Positions 45,289 to 53,485 of a stretch of 64,000 nucleotides of DNA are shown piece by piece. The stretch comes from CBFGRV01 sp965651265 (GTDB lineage: Bacteria; Bacteroidota; Rhodothermia; Rhodothermales; VXPQ01), in the NCBI GenBank assembly GCA_965651265.1, contig CBFGRV010000011.1, positions 1-64,000 on the forward strand, read 5' to 3'. Both the position numbers and the translations under genes were made by a program. The first letter of the stretch is position 1. Every line of letters starts with the position of its first letter. The notes below the pieces were generated by a model, which saw only the letters and a program-made list of their open reading frames with translations, searched no databases and had not been told where the DNA came from.

Positions 45289-46461
45289 ATGGCACTCGAC
45301 GCGATCATTTTCGATCTGGATGGAACGTTGGTCGACACGAACCGACTACACGCGAGGGCATGGAGCCTTGCGATGCAGCGGTTCGGATACCGCCTCGGCG
45401 AAGATCGCGTCCTTCAGGCTATCGGGATAGGCGGATCGATCATCGTTCCGACCCTCCTCGGAGAGCAGGCCGAGGCGGCTCACGGTGACGAGATGCGCAA
45501 CGCCCACGACGAGATTTATGAGGAGTTGGTCGACGAGGAGGGTGCAAGCTGTTTGCCGGGAGTGCGCGAGGCATTCTCGGCGGCCGCTAAAAAAGGGCTG
45601 CGGACCGCCATCGCAACGGGATCGGCGATGGATAGCGTCGAAAAGATCGCCGAGGTCACGAACCTTGACCTCGAGCTTCCGGATGTAATCGTTACGGATG
45701 ACGACGTAGAGGTCGGGAAGCCGGACCCCGACGGTCTGCTCGCCGCCGCCCGTAAGTTGGGCCTCTCGCCGGCGCAGTGTGCGCTCGTCGGCGACACGCC
45801 GTACGATGTGCAGGCGGCGAATGCGGCCGGCGTCGTCACGTTTGGCGTCGAAACGGGAGCGCATGATCGCGATAGGCTGCTCGGTGAGGGAGCGCGTGCC
45901 GTGTACCGCGACGTGGGTGCCTTCGCACAGGATATCGACACGGCCCTGCGAGTGGCCTCTCCCGGAAAGCTTCATCTCACACACGAGGCGATGGAACAGC
46001 TGATGGATGACGCACTCGAGCAGGCGAGGAGGGCCCTTGACGCGAACGATCTCCCGGTCGGCGCCGTCCTCGCCCAGGGTGACGGCACCATCGTGGCGCG
46101 GGCACACAGCCGCACGGAATCATCCGGAAATTTCCTGCGGCATGCGGAGATGGAGGCCTTAGCGAACGCGATCGGGCGCGTGGAGCTGCGAAGGCGGGAG
46201 CTGATCCTCATCACCACACTGGAGCCCTGCATGATGTGCCTTGGTGCGGCCATGGATGCCCGAGTCGATACCATCATCTACGGCCTGAGTGCACCGAGCA
46301 ACGGTGGGCCGCGCCGCTGCAAGCCCATGCAGAGCCCCGGCATGATCATGCCGCGAATCGTGGGAGGGGTCAGGCGTGAGGAGTGCCGCAGGCTCTTCGA
46401 GGAGTGGCAGGCGCGCCAGCCGAACACACCCTTCGTGGAGGACCTGCTTGCTCGCGTTTAG
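45289..46461 (+). CDS. Fusion of HAD-family phosphatase and nucleoside deaminase
   Basis: 390 residues in two domains. The HAD half (1-220) has D9 and D11 in FDLDGTLVD, ATGS (109-112), K144 in GKPDPDG, and D169/D173 in GDTPYDVQAA; its cap is of the beta-phosphoglucomutase-like type. The second half (about 233-390) is a zinc deaminase with HAEME (H285, E287) and PCMMC (C314, C317), followed by IIYGLSAPSNGGPRR. The deaminase resembles guanine or CMP-type and TadA-like enzymes; the substrate is not clear. The frame is continuous with no internal stop, so this looks like a true fusion, perhaps for nucleotide salvage. Confidence 0.88.
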   Translation: MALDAIIFDLDGTLVDTNRLHARAWSLAMQRFGYRLGEDRVLQAIGIGGSIIVPTLLGEQAEAAHGDEMRNAHDEIYEELVDEEGASCLPGVREAFSAAAKKGLRTAIATGSAMDSVEKIAEVTNLDLELPDVIVTDDDVEVGKPDPDGLLAAARKLGLSPAQCALVGDTPYDVQAANAAGVVTFGVETGAHDRDRLLGEGARAVYRDVGAFAQDIDTALRVASPGKLHLTHEAMEQLMDDALEQARRALDANDLPVGAVLAQGDGTIVARAHSRTESSGNFLRHAEMEALANAIGRVELRRRELILITTLEPCMMCLGAAMDARVDTIIYGLSAPSNGGPRRCKPMQSPGMIMPRIVGGVRREECRRLFEEWQARQPNTPFVEDLLARV

Positions 46462-46488
46462 CCGCCTCTCGACCAGCTGCCCGGGTGC

Positions 46489-47382
46489 CTAGAAGGTGCC
46501 CAGGTGCATCTGAAGCGAAATATCCAGTGCGGTGACCGAGTGGGTAAGTGCGCCGCAGGATATGTAATCGACACCGGTGGCGGCGATGGCTCTAACGGTC
46601 TCCAGCGTGACGTTGCCGGAGGCCTCCGTCGCCAGGCGGCCCGCCACGAGCTCCACAGCCTCGCGAAGGACGGATACGTCGACCGTTCCGTCGGACAACA
46701 CAGAGACCATGTTGTCCAGCAGGATCATGTCGGCACCACCGTGGTCGACGACCGCCCGCACCTCATCGAGCGTGCGCGCCTCGACCTCGATCCGCAATTC
46801 ACGTCCCTTCCGGTATTCGACGGCCGCCTTGAGCGCCGCTTCGATTCCCCCTGCAGCCGCAATGTGATTGTCCTTGATGAGAATCATGTCGTACAGCCCG
46901 ACGCGATGATTCTCGCCGCCTCCCAGGAGAACGGCCCACTTGTCGAGGATTCGCAGAACGGGGGCCGTCTTCCGCGTGTCCAGAATCCGGGCCCCAGATC
47001 CCTCGACGGCCTCGACGAATCGGCGCGTGGCCGTGGCGATGCCGCTCATGCGCTGCATCACGTTGAGCACCAGGCGTTCTCCCATCAGCATGCTCCGGGC
47101 CGATCCGCGCATGACGCCGATCGTCGCTCCGTGCTGAACGGCCGCACCATCCTCCAGAGACCACTCGAGCCGAACGGACGAATCGATTCGGGCGAGGATG
47201 CGCTCGGCCACATAGCATCCGGCCACCACCCCGGTGGCTTTCGCGACAAAGCGGGCGTCCGCCTGGACCTCCCGGCCGACGGTGGCTTCCGTCGTAACGT
47301 CTCCGGCGCCGACATCCTCGGCAAGCGCGCCCTCGATGATGGCGTCGATGCGCTGATCGGTTACGTAATGGGGGAGGGTCAC
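46489..47382 (-). CDS. nadC: Nicotinate-nucleotide pyrophosphorylase (carboxylating)
   Basis: Makes nicotinate mononucleotide from quinolinate and PRPP in NAD synthesis. The 297 residues include EDVGAGDVTTEA, GERLVLNVMQRMSGIAT, the substrate-binding ILDTRKTAPVLRILDKWAV, LGGGENHRVGLYDMILIKDN, and the C-terminal SGNVTLETV. The common TRKTTPGLR segment reads TRKTAPVLR here. The start is a GTG at 47382. It follows the thioesterase gene by 30 bases. nadA and nadB are not in the window. Confidence 0.94.
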   Translation of the reverse strand: MTLPHYVTDQRIDAIIEGALAEDVGAGDVTTEATVGREVQADARFVAKATGVVAGCYVAERILARIDSSVRLEWSLEDGAAVQHGATIGVMRGSARSMLMGERLVLNVMQRMSGIATATRRFVEAVEGSGARILDTRKTAPVLRILDKWAVLLGGGENHRVGLYDMILIKDNHIAAAGGIEAALKAAVEYRKGRELRIEVEARTLDEVRAVVDHGGADMILLDNMVSVLSDGTVDVSVLREAVELVAGRLATEASGNVTLETVRAIAATGVDYISCGALTHSVTALDISLQMHLGTF

Positions 47383-47412
47383 GAGATGGCGAGCGTGGAT
47401 GACGGTCTTAAA

Positions 47413-47841
47413 TCAGCCGATAGCCTGGGTGCGCTCGAAAGCCTCCATAAAAAGGCGGCGGAAGCGCTCGGGTGCCCGAACGGGCCGCTGGCGCTCGCGA
47501 TCCACAAAACACAGGGTTACGTGACCCGAGGTGAGGACGCTCTCCTCGCCGTCTCGCCGGACCTCATAGTCGACCCGAACACGCATCGCCGGCGGCTCGT
47601 GAACCCGTGCGGCGATGGCCAACACGTCATCGTAGTAGGCCGGTGCGTGATAGCGAATTTGCAAATCCACGACCGGCATGATGAGGCCTTCCTCCTCGAT
47701 CTGTCTGTAAGGAAGTCCGAGCTCCCTTAGCATCTCCGTGCGCGCAACCTCGAAGTAATCCACGTAATGCGCGTGGTAGACGAGTCCCATCGGATCGACT
47801 TCGCGGTAACGTACGCGATGGCGATGCACGTATTCGATCAT
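47413..47841 (-). CDS. Acyl-CoA thioesterase (4HBT/YbgC type)
   Basis: 142-residue hot-dog-fold thioesterase. The YbgC/4HBT pattern is VRYREVDPMGLVYHAHYVDY with the conserved Asp (D16), then FEVARTEMLRELG. The acyl substrate is unknown. It overlaps the accA end by 4 bases, so it is translated with accA and may act in fatty-acid turnover. Confidence 0.9.
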   Translation of the reverse strand: MIEYVHRHRVRYREVDPMGLVYHAHYVDYFEVARTEMLRELGLPYRQIEEEGLIMPVVDLQIRYHAPAYYDDVLAIAARVHEPPAMRVRVDYEVRRDGEESVLTSGHVTLCFVDRERQRPVRAPERFRRLFMEAFERTQAIG

Positions 47842-48851
47842 TCCTCAACGGATGCCTTCTCGGCTACCCTGAAGGCGCCCATGCGATCGAATTTTTCGAT
47901 GCGGGCATTGATGAGCTCTTCCGGCGAGAGATCCTGGAGCTCGTCCAGGGCTCTCACGATGGCTGCGCCGACGGCCTCGGCCGTAGCCGCTGCATCTCGA
48001 TGCGCTCCTCCATCCGGCTCCTCGATGATTTCGTCGATGATGTCCAGCTCGAGCAAGTCCCGAGCAGTGAGTTTAAGTGCCTGCGCGGCATCCTCCCGAT
48101 AATCCCACGAGCGCCATAGAATCTGCGAGCAGCTCTCGGGCGAAATTACGGAATACCAGGAGTTCTCCAGCATCAGAATTCGATCGCCCACTCCAATTCC
48201 AAGCGCGCCTCCTGAGGCACCCTCCCCGATGACGATCACGATGACGGGCACCGGTAGGCGAGACATCTCGAGGAGATTGCGCGCAATGGCCTCGGCCTGG
48301 CCACGTTCCTCCGCCTCCATGCCCGGGTACGCGCCGGGCGTATCCAGGAGCGTGACGATGGGTTTGCGAAATTTGGCCGCCAGCCGCATGAGGCGCAGAG
48401 CCTTGCGATAGCCTTCCGGATTCGGCATTCCGAAGCGCCGATACTTGCGGCTCTTCGTGTCCCGCCCCTTCTGATGGCCCAGGATCATAATGGTTCGATC
48501 CCGCCCTCCGTATCGGCTTCCGAGGAAGCGCGCGAAACCACCTACGATGGCCGGATCGTCGGCATACGCGCGATCGCCGTGGAGCTCGACAAAGTTCTTG
48601 GTCAACGCGCCGATGTAGTCGAGCGTGTACGGGCGCAGAGGATGTCGAGCGATCTGCACCCTCTGCCAGCGGGTCAGATTCTGGTAGATGGACCGGCGAA
48701 GCTCGTCGACACGGGCTTCCAGCGCCGCGATTTCATTGGAAAGATCAATCGCGACATCTTCCGCATCGATGGCCCGCATTTCGTCGAGCTTCTGCTCCAG
48801 ATCTACGAGCGGGCGTTCAAAATCGAGTAGATGCTGTTGGGATCGCGCCAT
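47838..48851 (-). CDS. accA: Acetyl-CoA carboxylase carboxyltransferase subunit alpha
   Basis: Carboxyltransferase alpha subunit: transfers CO2 from biotin to acetyl-CoA with AccD. 337 residues: an N-terminal helix (LLDFERPLVDLEQKLDEM), then HPLRPYTLDYIGALTKNFVE, GHQKGRDTKSRKYRRFGMPN, FRKPIVTLLDTPGAYPGMEA, GEGASGGALGIGVGDRILML and SVISPESCSQILW. AccD is separate and not in the window. It is the first gene of the accA-thioesterase-nadC row. Confidence 0.96.
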   Translation of the reverse strand: MARSQQHLLDFERPLVDLEQKLDEMRAIDAEDVAIDLSNEIAALEARVDELRRSIYQNLTRWQRVQIARHPLRPYTLDYIGALTKNFVELHGDRAYADDPAIVGGFARFLGSRYGGRDRTIMILGHQKGRDTKSRKYRRFGMPNPEGYRKALRLMRLAAKFRKPIVTLLDTPGAYPGMEAEERGQAEAIARNLLEMSRLPVPVIVIVIGEGASGGALGIGVGDRILMLENSWYSVISPESCSQILWRSWDYREDAAQALKLTARDLLELDIIDEIIEEPDGGAHRDAAATAEAVGAAIVRALDELQDLSPEELINARIEKFDRMGAFRVAEKASVEE

Positions 48852-48895
48852 ATGGCAGCGCCGGCGGGCGAGGCCGGCATGTAAGTTCTGATGGG

Positions 48896-51184
48896 TCAGT
48901 CGCGGCGTTGTACGGGGATATCATCTCGCAATCCATCGACGGGATCGATGCGATGACGGGCTCCGTCCAAATACTCGTTCGTACCCGCAAACCGACTACC
49001 CGAGGCTGGAGTTGCAGCTTCGTTAAGCGGAGCGCGGGACCGGGCTCGCAACAATCGGAGAGATCGCACGACTATGTCCCAATCTAACGATCCGGACTGA
49101 TTCCGTACATAAAACCAATAGGCGGTCCCGATGTCGCCGTCGCTCCCTGGCTGGAGGTCCAGTACATCGGAGACAGGGAACACACCGGGCCGGAGCTGCC
49201 ACTCAGCGGGTGGACGATAACGGCCGGTCGGATCATATCCGACGATGCTTCGCTCGCCGGTGAGCACGCGAGGCATCTGCCGCGTACGCTCCGCCAGCCT
49301 GCCGGGGAACGAATCACGCCCGGCGACGGCGGCAACCGCAACCACGAACGGATGCAAGACCAGGCCCACGGCTGCCAGGGCCACGTCGAATGCGCGCTCC
49401 GCTCCGTAGCTCCGAGTATCGACGAGCGCTGCGTCGGCCTTCAGGAGGTTGGCCATCGAAAGATCGTCGACAGAGGCTTTCCCGATGACGTGGTCGCGAC
49501 CTTCCGCGAGAATGCGAAACTGAACGTTCAGATCGCGCAACTGTTGAATCAGGCTGAAGATGGTCTGATTCGACAGTGCCGCGGACGCAAAGATGACATC
49601 CTGTACGTCACCCAGACGAACCAAGTCTCGCAACTGGTTGATGCCGCCCAGTAGATCGACGCCTCCATGTTCTGCTCGACCATTGCGGGCGGCCGGATCC
49701 GCTACAGCCACGTAGCCCGCGAGCGTAAAGGGTGGGGCAGGATGGCGGGCTAGCATTTGACGGAGGCGAACGGCTTCATCGAGGTGGCCGACGAGCACCG
49801 CCTTGTTGGAACGCGGGTCGCGGCGGCGGGTGCGGGCGGCGATCAAGCGGGCCACCGAAGCAAGTCCGGCCCCGACCGGAAACGTAAGTAGCACCACCAT
49901 CCGCGAGAAGGCGATGTCCTTCAAGAAGAAGGAGAGCGCCGCTACCACGAGCAATCCGATGAATACACCAATCCACACGCTCCGGAGGCGGCGAGTGCGT
50001 CCGTACCCACCACTCAACCCAATCCCGGCTACGGCACCCAGACTGTACATCGTTGCCACTACGGCGAAGAAAAGCGGTGCTGGACGGGCATCGAGGGCGG
50101 CTGCGTGGACTATGGCGATGACGGATGCGGAGGCATACACGAGAAGGAAGTCGATCACGGGCCATAACAGGCGGCGCGCTGCCTTGCCTGCCACAGACAG
50201 AGAGGCACGAAAAAGGATTCCGAGCCGCAGCATCGCCGACAGCAACCCCGGATACCGGTATTCGAAGTGCTTCTCCGTAAAGCGCATCATCGCCCCGTAA
50301 AAGAGGCGCACGTAACGAAGCTCACCCTTCTTCGTGCTCTCTCCCTTGTAGTGGATGATTTGCGTTTCGGGCGTGTAGTAGATCTTCCAGCCGGCCTGCT
50401 GGATTCGGTAGCACCAGTCTAGATCCTCGCCGTACATGAAGAAGTCTTCGTCGAGCAGGCCCGCGCCCGCCCCCGCGCCATCCGCCGATCGGTAAAGCGC
50501 GTCTTTACGCACGAGCATGCAGGAACCGCTGAGTGCATCCACCTCCGCGACCTGGTCCTCCGGGAGGTAGGTCATGTTGTACCGGCCGAACCGCCGGCTC
50601 GAGGGGAAGAGCGAGGCGAGCCCGACCAATCGATAGAAGGCGACCTCCGGCGTTGGGAAAGCTCTTCGGCTTTCTCGCGCGAAACGCCCGTCCGGATGCA
50701 GAATCTTGCAGCCCACGGCGCCCGCATCCGGATGCTCCTCCATGAAGCGAAGGAGGGTCTCCAGGGTGTCTTCCTGAACGATGGTGTCCGGATTCAGGAT
50801 GAGCAGGTGATGGCCTCGCGCCTGGCGGATGGCCTGGTTGTTCGCACGGCTGAACCCCACGTTTCTCGTGTTCGCAATCAAGCGAACGTGCGGAAATTCC
50901 TCTCGAATCATGGTCACGCTCCCATCCACGGAGCTGTTGTCGACCACGAAGACCTCCATGGAGAGGTGGCGCCCGGCCCGATCGACCGATCGCAGGGCCT
51001 GCTCAAGGAACTCCCGTACGTTGTAGTTGACGATGATCACCGACAGTTCGACCTCGCCGCCCTCCACGGGTAAGCTTGCAGAGGCCTGCGGCCTGGTAGA
51101 GGTGCTGCACATATCTGAAGAGTGATCGAAATCGCCGAGCGAACCAATGGGTTGCGGCTCTAACAACGCGCCCGGCATGTTCAT
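48896..51184 (-). CDS. GT2 glycosyltransferase fused to a degenerate initiating-transferase-like half
   Basis: About 762 residues from the ATG at 51184 (other ATGs at 51178 and 51112). A GT2 domain (about 45-310) has SVIIVNYNVREF, VDNSSVDGS, the DxD-like NPDT (131-134) and EDLDWCYRIQQAGWKIYY. It is followed by several membrane helices, a Rossmann-like part (SNKAVLVGHLDEAVRLRQML), and a final segment shaped like a polyprenyl glycosylphosphotransferase catalytic domain: AFDVALAAVGLVLHPFVVAV, then TGERSIVGYDP and RPGVFPV. The LKFRSM and DELPQ motifs are missing, so that half is probably inactive. A rhamnosyl- or galactosyltransferase role on lipid-linked sugars is plausible. Confidence 0.8.
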   Translation of the reverse strand: MNMPGALLEPQPIGSLGDFDHSSDMCSTSTRPQASASLPVEGGEVELSVIIVNYNVREFLEQALRSVDRAGRHLSMEVFVVDNSSVDGSVTMIREEFPHVRLIANTRNVGFSRANNQAIRQARGHHLLILNPDTIVQEDTLETLLRFMEEHPDAGAVGCKILHPDGRFARESRRAFPTPEVAFYRLVGLASLFPSSRRFGRYNMTYLPEDQVAEVDALSGSCMLVRKDALYRSADGAGAGAGLLDEDFFMYGEDLDWCYRIQQAGWKIYYTPETQIIHYKGESTKKGELRYVRLFYGAMMRFTEKHFEYRYPGLLSAMLRLGILFRASLSVAGKAARRLLWPVIDFLLVYASASVIAIVHAAALDARPAPLFFAVVATMYSLGAVAGIGLSGGYGRTRRLRSVWIGVFIGLLVVAALSFFLKDIAFSRMVVLLTFPVGAGLASVARLIAARTRRRDPRSNKAVLVGHLDEAVRLRQMLARHPAPPFTLAGYVAVADPAARNGRAEHGGVDLLGGINQLRDLVRLGDVQDVIFASAALSNQTIFSLIQQLRDLNVQFRILAEGRDHVIGKASVDDLSMANLLKADAALVDTRSYGAERAFDVALAAVGLVLHPFVVAVAAVAGRDSFPGRLAERTRQMPRVLTGERSIVGYDPTGRYRPPAEWQLRPGVFPVSDVLDLQPGSDGDIGTAYWFYVRNQSGSLDWDIVVRSLRLLRARSRAPLNEAATPASGSRFAGTNEYLDGARHRIDPVDGLRDDIPVQRRD

Positions 51185-51216
51185 GATTCTGTTTTGCCGG
51201 CGAGGACCCGAATCCA

Positions 51217-52602
51217 ATGTCGATTGCGACAACCAACTTCTTGGGTGAGGCCCGAGCAACGCTGCGACTGGCGCTGCCCGTTGTGGCCGCCCAGTTGTCT
51301 CAGACGTCGATGGGCCTGGTAGATACGATCATGGTGGGACGCCTCGGCAAGGAGGCGCTCGCAGGGGTGGCGCTCGGGAATACCGTTTTCTTCTTTCTTC
51401 TCGTCGCCTCGATGGGAGTCGTCATGGCCGTCGGGCCGATGGTGTCGCAGGCTTACGGTGCCGGCGAGCACGAGCCCATCGAGCGGAGCGTGCGACAGGG
51501 ATTCTGGCTGGCCCTTTGCCTCGCCGTGCCGGCCATAATACTACTCTCGAACATCGCTCCGATACTCCTCTGGGCCGGGCAGCCTCCCTCAGCCGTAGCC
51601 GCCGCCCAGGGGTACCTCCGCGCAGCCGTCTGGGGCTTCCTTCCCTTTCTCTGGTACATGACCCTCCGCGTCTTCGTGGAGGGAATCTCGCGTCCCCTGC
51701 CTGTGACGGCCATCGCCGGTGTTGGCGTGTTCCTCAACATCTTCGCGAACTACACGCTGATGTTCGGGAAGTTTGGCTTTCCGGCCCTGGGCCTCGTGGG
51801 TACCGGGTATGCCACCGCGCTGACCTACTGGTTCATGATGATCGGGCTGGCGACCTATTGCCGAACGGCCTCGCCCACGAGGAGATATCGAATATTCAGC
51901 ACGGTGGGACGACCGGATCCTCACTATTTCAAGGAAATCTTCCGCATCGGCTGGCCGATCGGTGTGTCCATCGGCATCGAGTCGGGGCTGTTCATGCTCA
52001 CGGCACTTATGATCGGGTCGATCGGAACGACCGAGCTTGCCGCCCACCAGGTCGCGTTACAATGCGCGGCATTTACATTTATGGTCCCGCTGGGCGTGGG
52101 GATGGCGGCATCCGTACGGGTCGGCCAGGCCATAGGGCGAAGGGACCTGGAGGGTGCGCGCCGGGCGGGATTGGTGGCGATCGGACTGGCGACCCTGTTC
52201 ATGACCGGGACCGCCACGCTGTTTTGGACGCTGCCGAGAGTCATCACCGGGTTCTTTCTTGACCTCTCGAATCCGGCGAATGACCTCGTGGCGGAGATGG
52301 CCGTGACGCTACTGGGGATTGCAGCCGCTTTCCAGATATTCGATGGCATTCAGGTCACGGCTGCCGGATCGCTTCGAGGACTGAAGGACACCCGAGTCCC
52401 GATGCTTATTGGCTTTGTCTCCTATTGGATGATTGGCCTGGCGAGCGGCTACGCCATGGGATTCAGGATCGGCTGGGGCGCGGTCGGCCTCTGGTATGGA
52501 CTCGTACTCGGGCTGATCGCGGCTTCTATATTGCTGACGCGACGCTTTGGGAAGATGACCTCGTCTCTGGAACGTGCTACCGCCGTTCAGGGCGTGGTAT
52601 GA
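51217..52602 (+). CDS. MATE-family multidrug efflux transporter
   Basis: 461 residues with about 12 membrane helices in two six-helix halves. The first half starts ALPVVAAQLSQTSMGLVDTI with MVGRLGKEALAGVALGN; the second repeats the pattern at RIGWPIGVSIGIESGLFMLT with AHQVALQCAAFTFMVPLGVG. This matches NorM-type cation/drug antiporters (DinF is the other branch). It is divergent from the GT2 gene with only 32 bases between the chosen starts, and is followed by the act operon after 118 bases. Confidence 0.92.
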   Translation: MSIATTNFLGEARATLRLALPVVAAQLSQTSMGLVDTIMVGRLGKEALAGVALGNTVFFFLLVASMGVVMAVGPMVSQAYGAGEHEPIERSVRQGFWLALCLAVPAIILLSNIAPILLWAGQPPSAVAAAQGYLRAAVWGFLPFLWYMTLRVFVEGISRPLPVTAIAGVGVFLNIFANYTLMFGKFGFPALGLVGTGYATALTYWFMMIGLATYCRTASPTRRYRIFSTVGRPDPHYFKEIFRIGWPIGVSIGIESGLFMLTALMIGSIGTTELAAHQVALQCAAFTFMVPLGVGMAASVRVGQAIGRRDLEGARRAGLVAIGLATLFMTGTATLFWTLPRVITGFFLDLSNPANDLVAEMAVTLLGIAAAFQIFDGIQVTAAGSLRGLKDTRVPMLIGFVSYWMIGLASGYAMGFRIGWGAVGLWYGLVLGLIAASILLTRRFGKMTSSLERATAVQGVV

Positions 52603-52603
52603 G

Positions 52604-52634
52604 TTGTCTGGGTCAGGCCATTTTACCCTAAATT
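52604..52634 (+). promoter_or_regulatory. Candidate promoter of the act-cox cluster
   Basis: TTGTCT (52604-52609), 19 bases, then TAAATT (52629-52634), 87 bases before actA. The long spacer resembles the Bacteroidota TTG-N19-TAxxTTTG layout, but the -7 element matches only in part. The leader also holds a GGCGCT/AGCGCC hairpin at 52679-52696. Confidence 0.3.
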
Positions 52635-52720
52635 CAACCGAAGATCTCTCGGACGTTGTTCGGAAGCGTTACCTTCTTGGCGCTGAGGACAGCGCCGCAC
52701 CATCGATCATGTGTGTCTGA

Positions 52721-53368
52721 ATGCCTCAAATATTTCCGAAGAAGGCCAACGTAATGCCCCTCCTCTCCCTGGCGGGATCCCTGGTTGGGGGCATCGTTCT
52801 CATTTTTGTAGTCTGGTATTACTTCTCTCCTGAATACACCGACGTCGGCTATGCGCCGGAGCAGCCGGTGCCGTACAGCCACCGATTGCACGTTGGCCAG
52901 CTCGGGATGGATTGTCAGTACTGCCACACGAATGTGCAGGTTAGCGCGGTAGCGAACATCCCTCCGACGCAGACCTGCATGAACTGTCACTCACAGATCC
53001 AGCGGGAGTCGATCAATCTCTATCCCGTGCGCGAAAGCTGGGCCACCGGGCATCCGGTAGAGTGGGTGAAGGTCACGTTCCTACCGGACTACGTGCATTT
53101 CAGCCATGCAGTCCACGTCAACAATGGGGTGGGTTGCGAGACCTGTCACGGGCGGATCGACAGGATGGAGGTCGTCGAACAGGCCGAGCCCATGTCCATG
53201 GGATGGTGTCTGGATTGTCACCGGCAGCCGGAGCTTTACCTGCGGCCGAATGATCAGATCACCCAGATGGGATATACGCATCCGCCGGACTTCCTACAGC
53301 GAAACTTGCGCCGCATCGAGCAGGAGGGCATCCAGCCACCAACGGATTGCTCGGCATGCCACTATTAA
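52721..53368 (+). CDS. actA: Alternative complex III subunit ActA (pentaheme cytochrome c)
   Basis: Quinol:electron-acceptor oxidoreductase subunit that carries electrons outside the membrane. 215 residues: an N-terminal membrane helix (about 12-33) and five CxxCH heme c sites, CQYCH, CMNCH, CETCH, CLDCH and CSACH. This matches the ActA pentaheme subunit of Rhodothermus-type ACIII. It is first of the cluster actABCDEF-sco-coxBA. Confidence 0.95.
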   Translation: MPQIFPKKANVMPLLSLAGSLVGGIVLIFVVWYYFSPEYTDVGYAPEQPVPYSHRLHVGQLGMDCQYCHTNVQVSAVANIPPTQTCMNCHSQIQRESINLYPVRESWATGHPVEWVKVTFLPDYVHFSHAVHVNNGVGCETCHGRIDRMEVVEQAEPMSMGWCLDCHRQPELYLRPNDQITQMGYTHPPDFLQRNLRRIEQEGIQPPTDCSACHY

Positions 53369-53485
53369 CGGTTGCTGGTTACTGGAGAAATTTGAATCCG
53401 TTGATTTTGAAGCTGAATGGGCTGAGGAAGCGGTTGGATGCGAAGAGCATGCAGCCATCGACCTGCGGCTTTTCACCGTACGATC

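Noticed and set aside
46504..47730. 408-codon plus-strand frame across nadC and the thioesterase
   Set aside because: Antisense to two conserved genes and without any domain signal.
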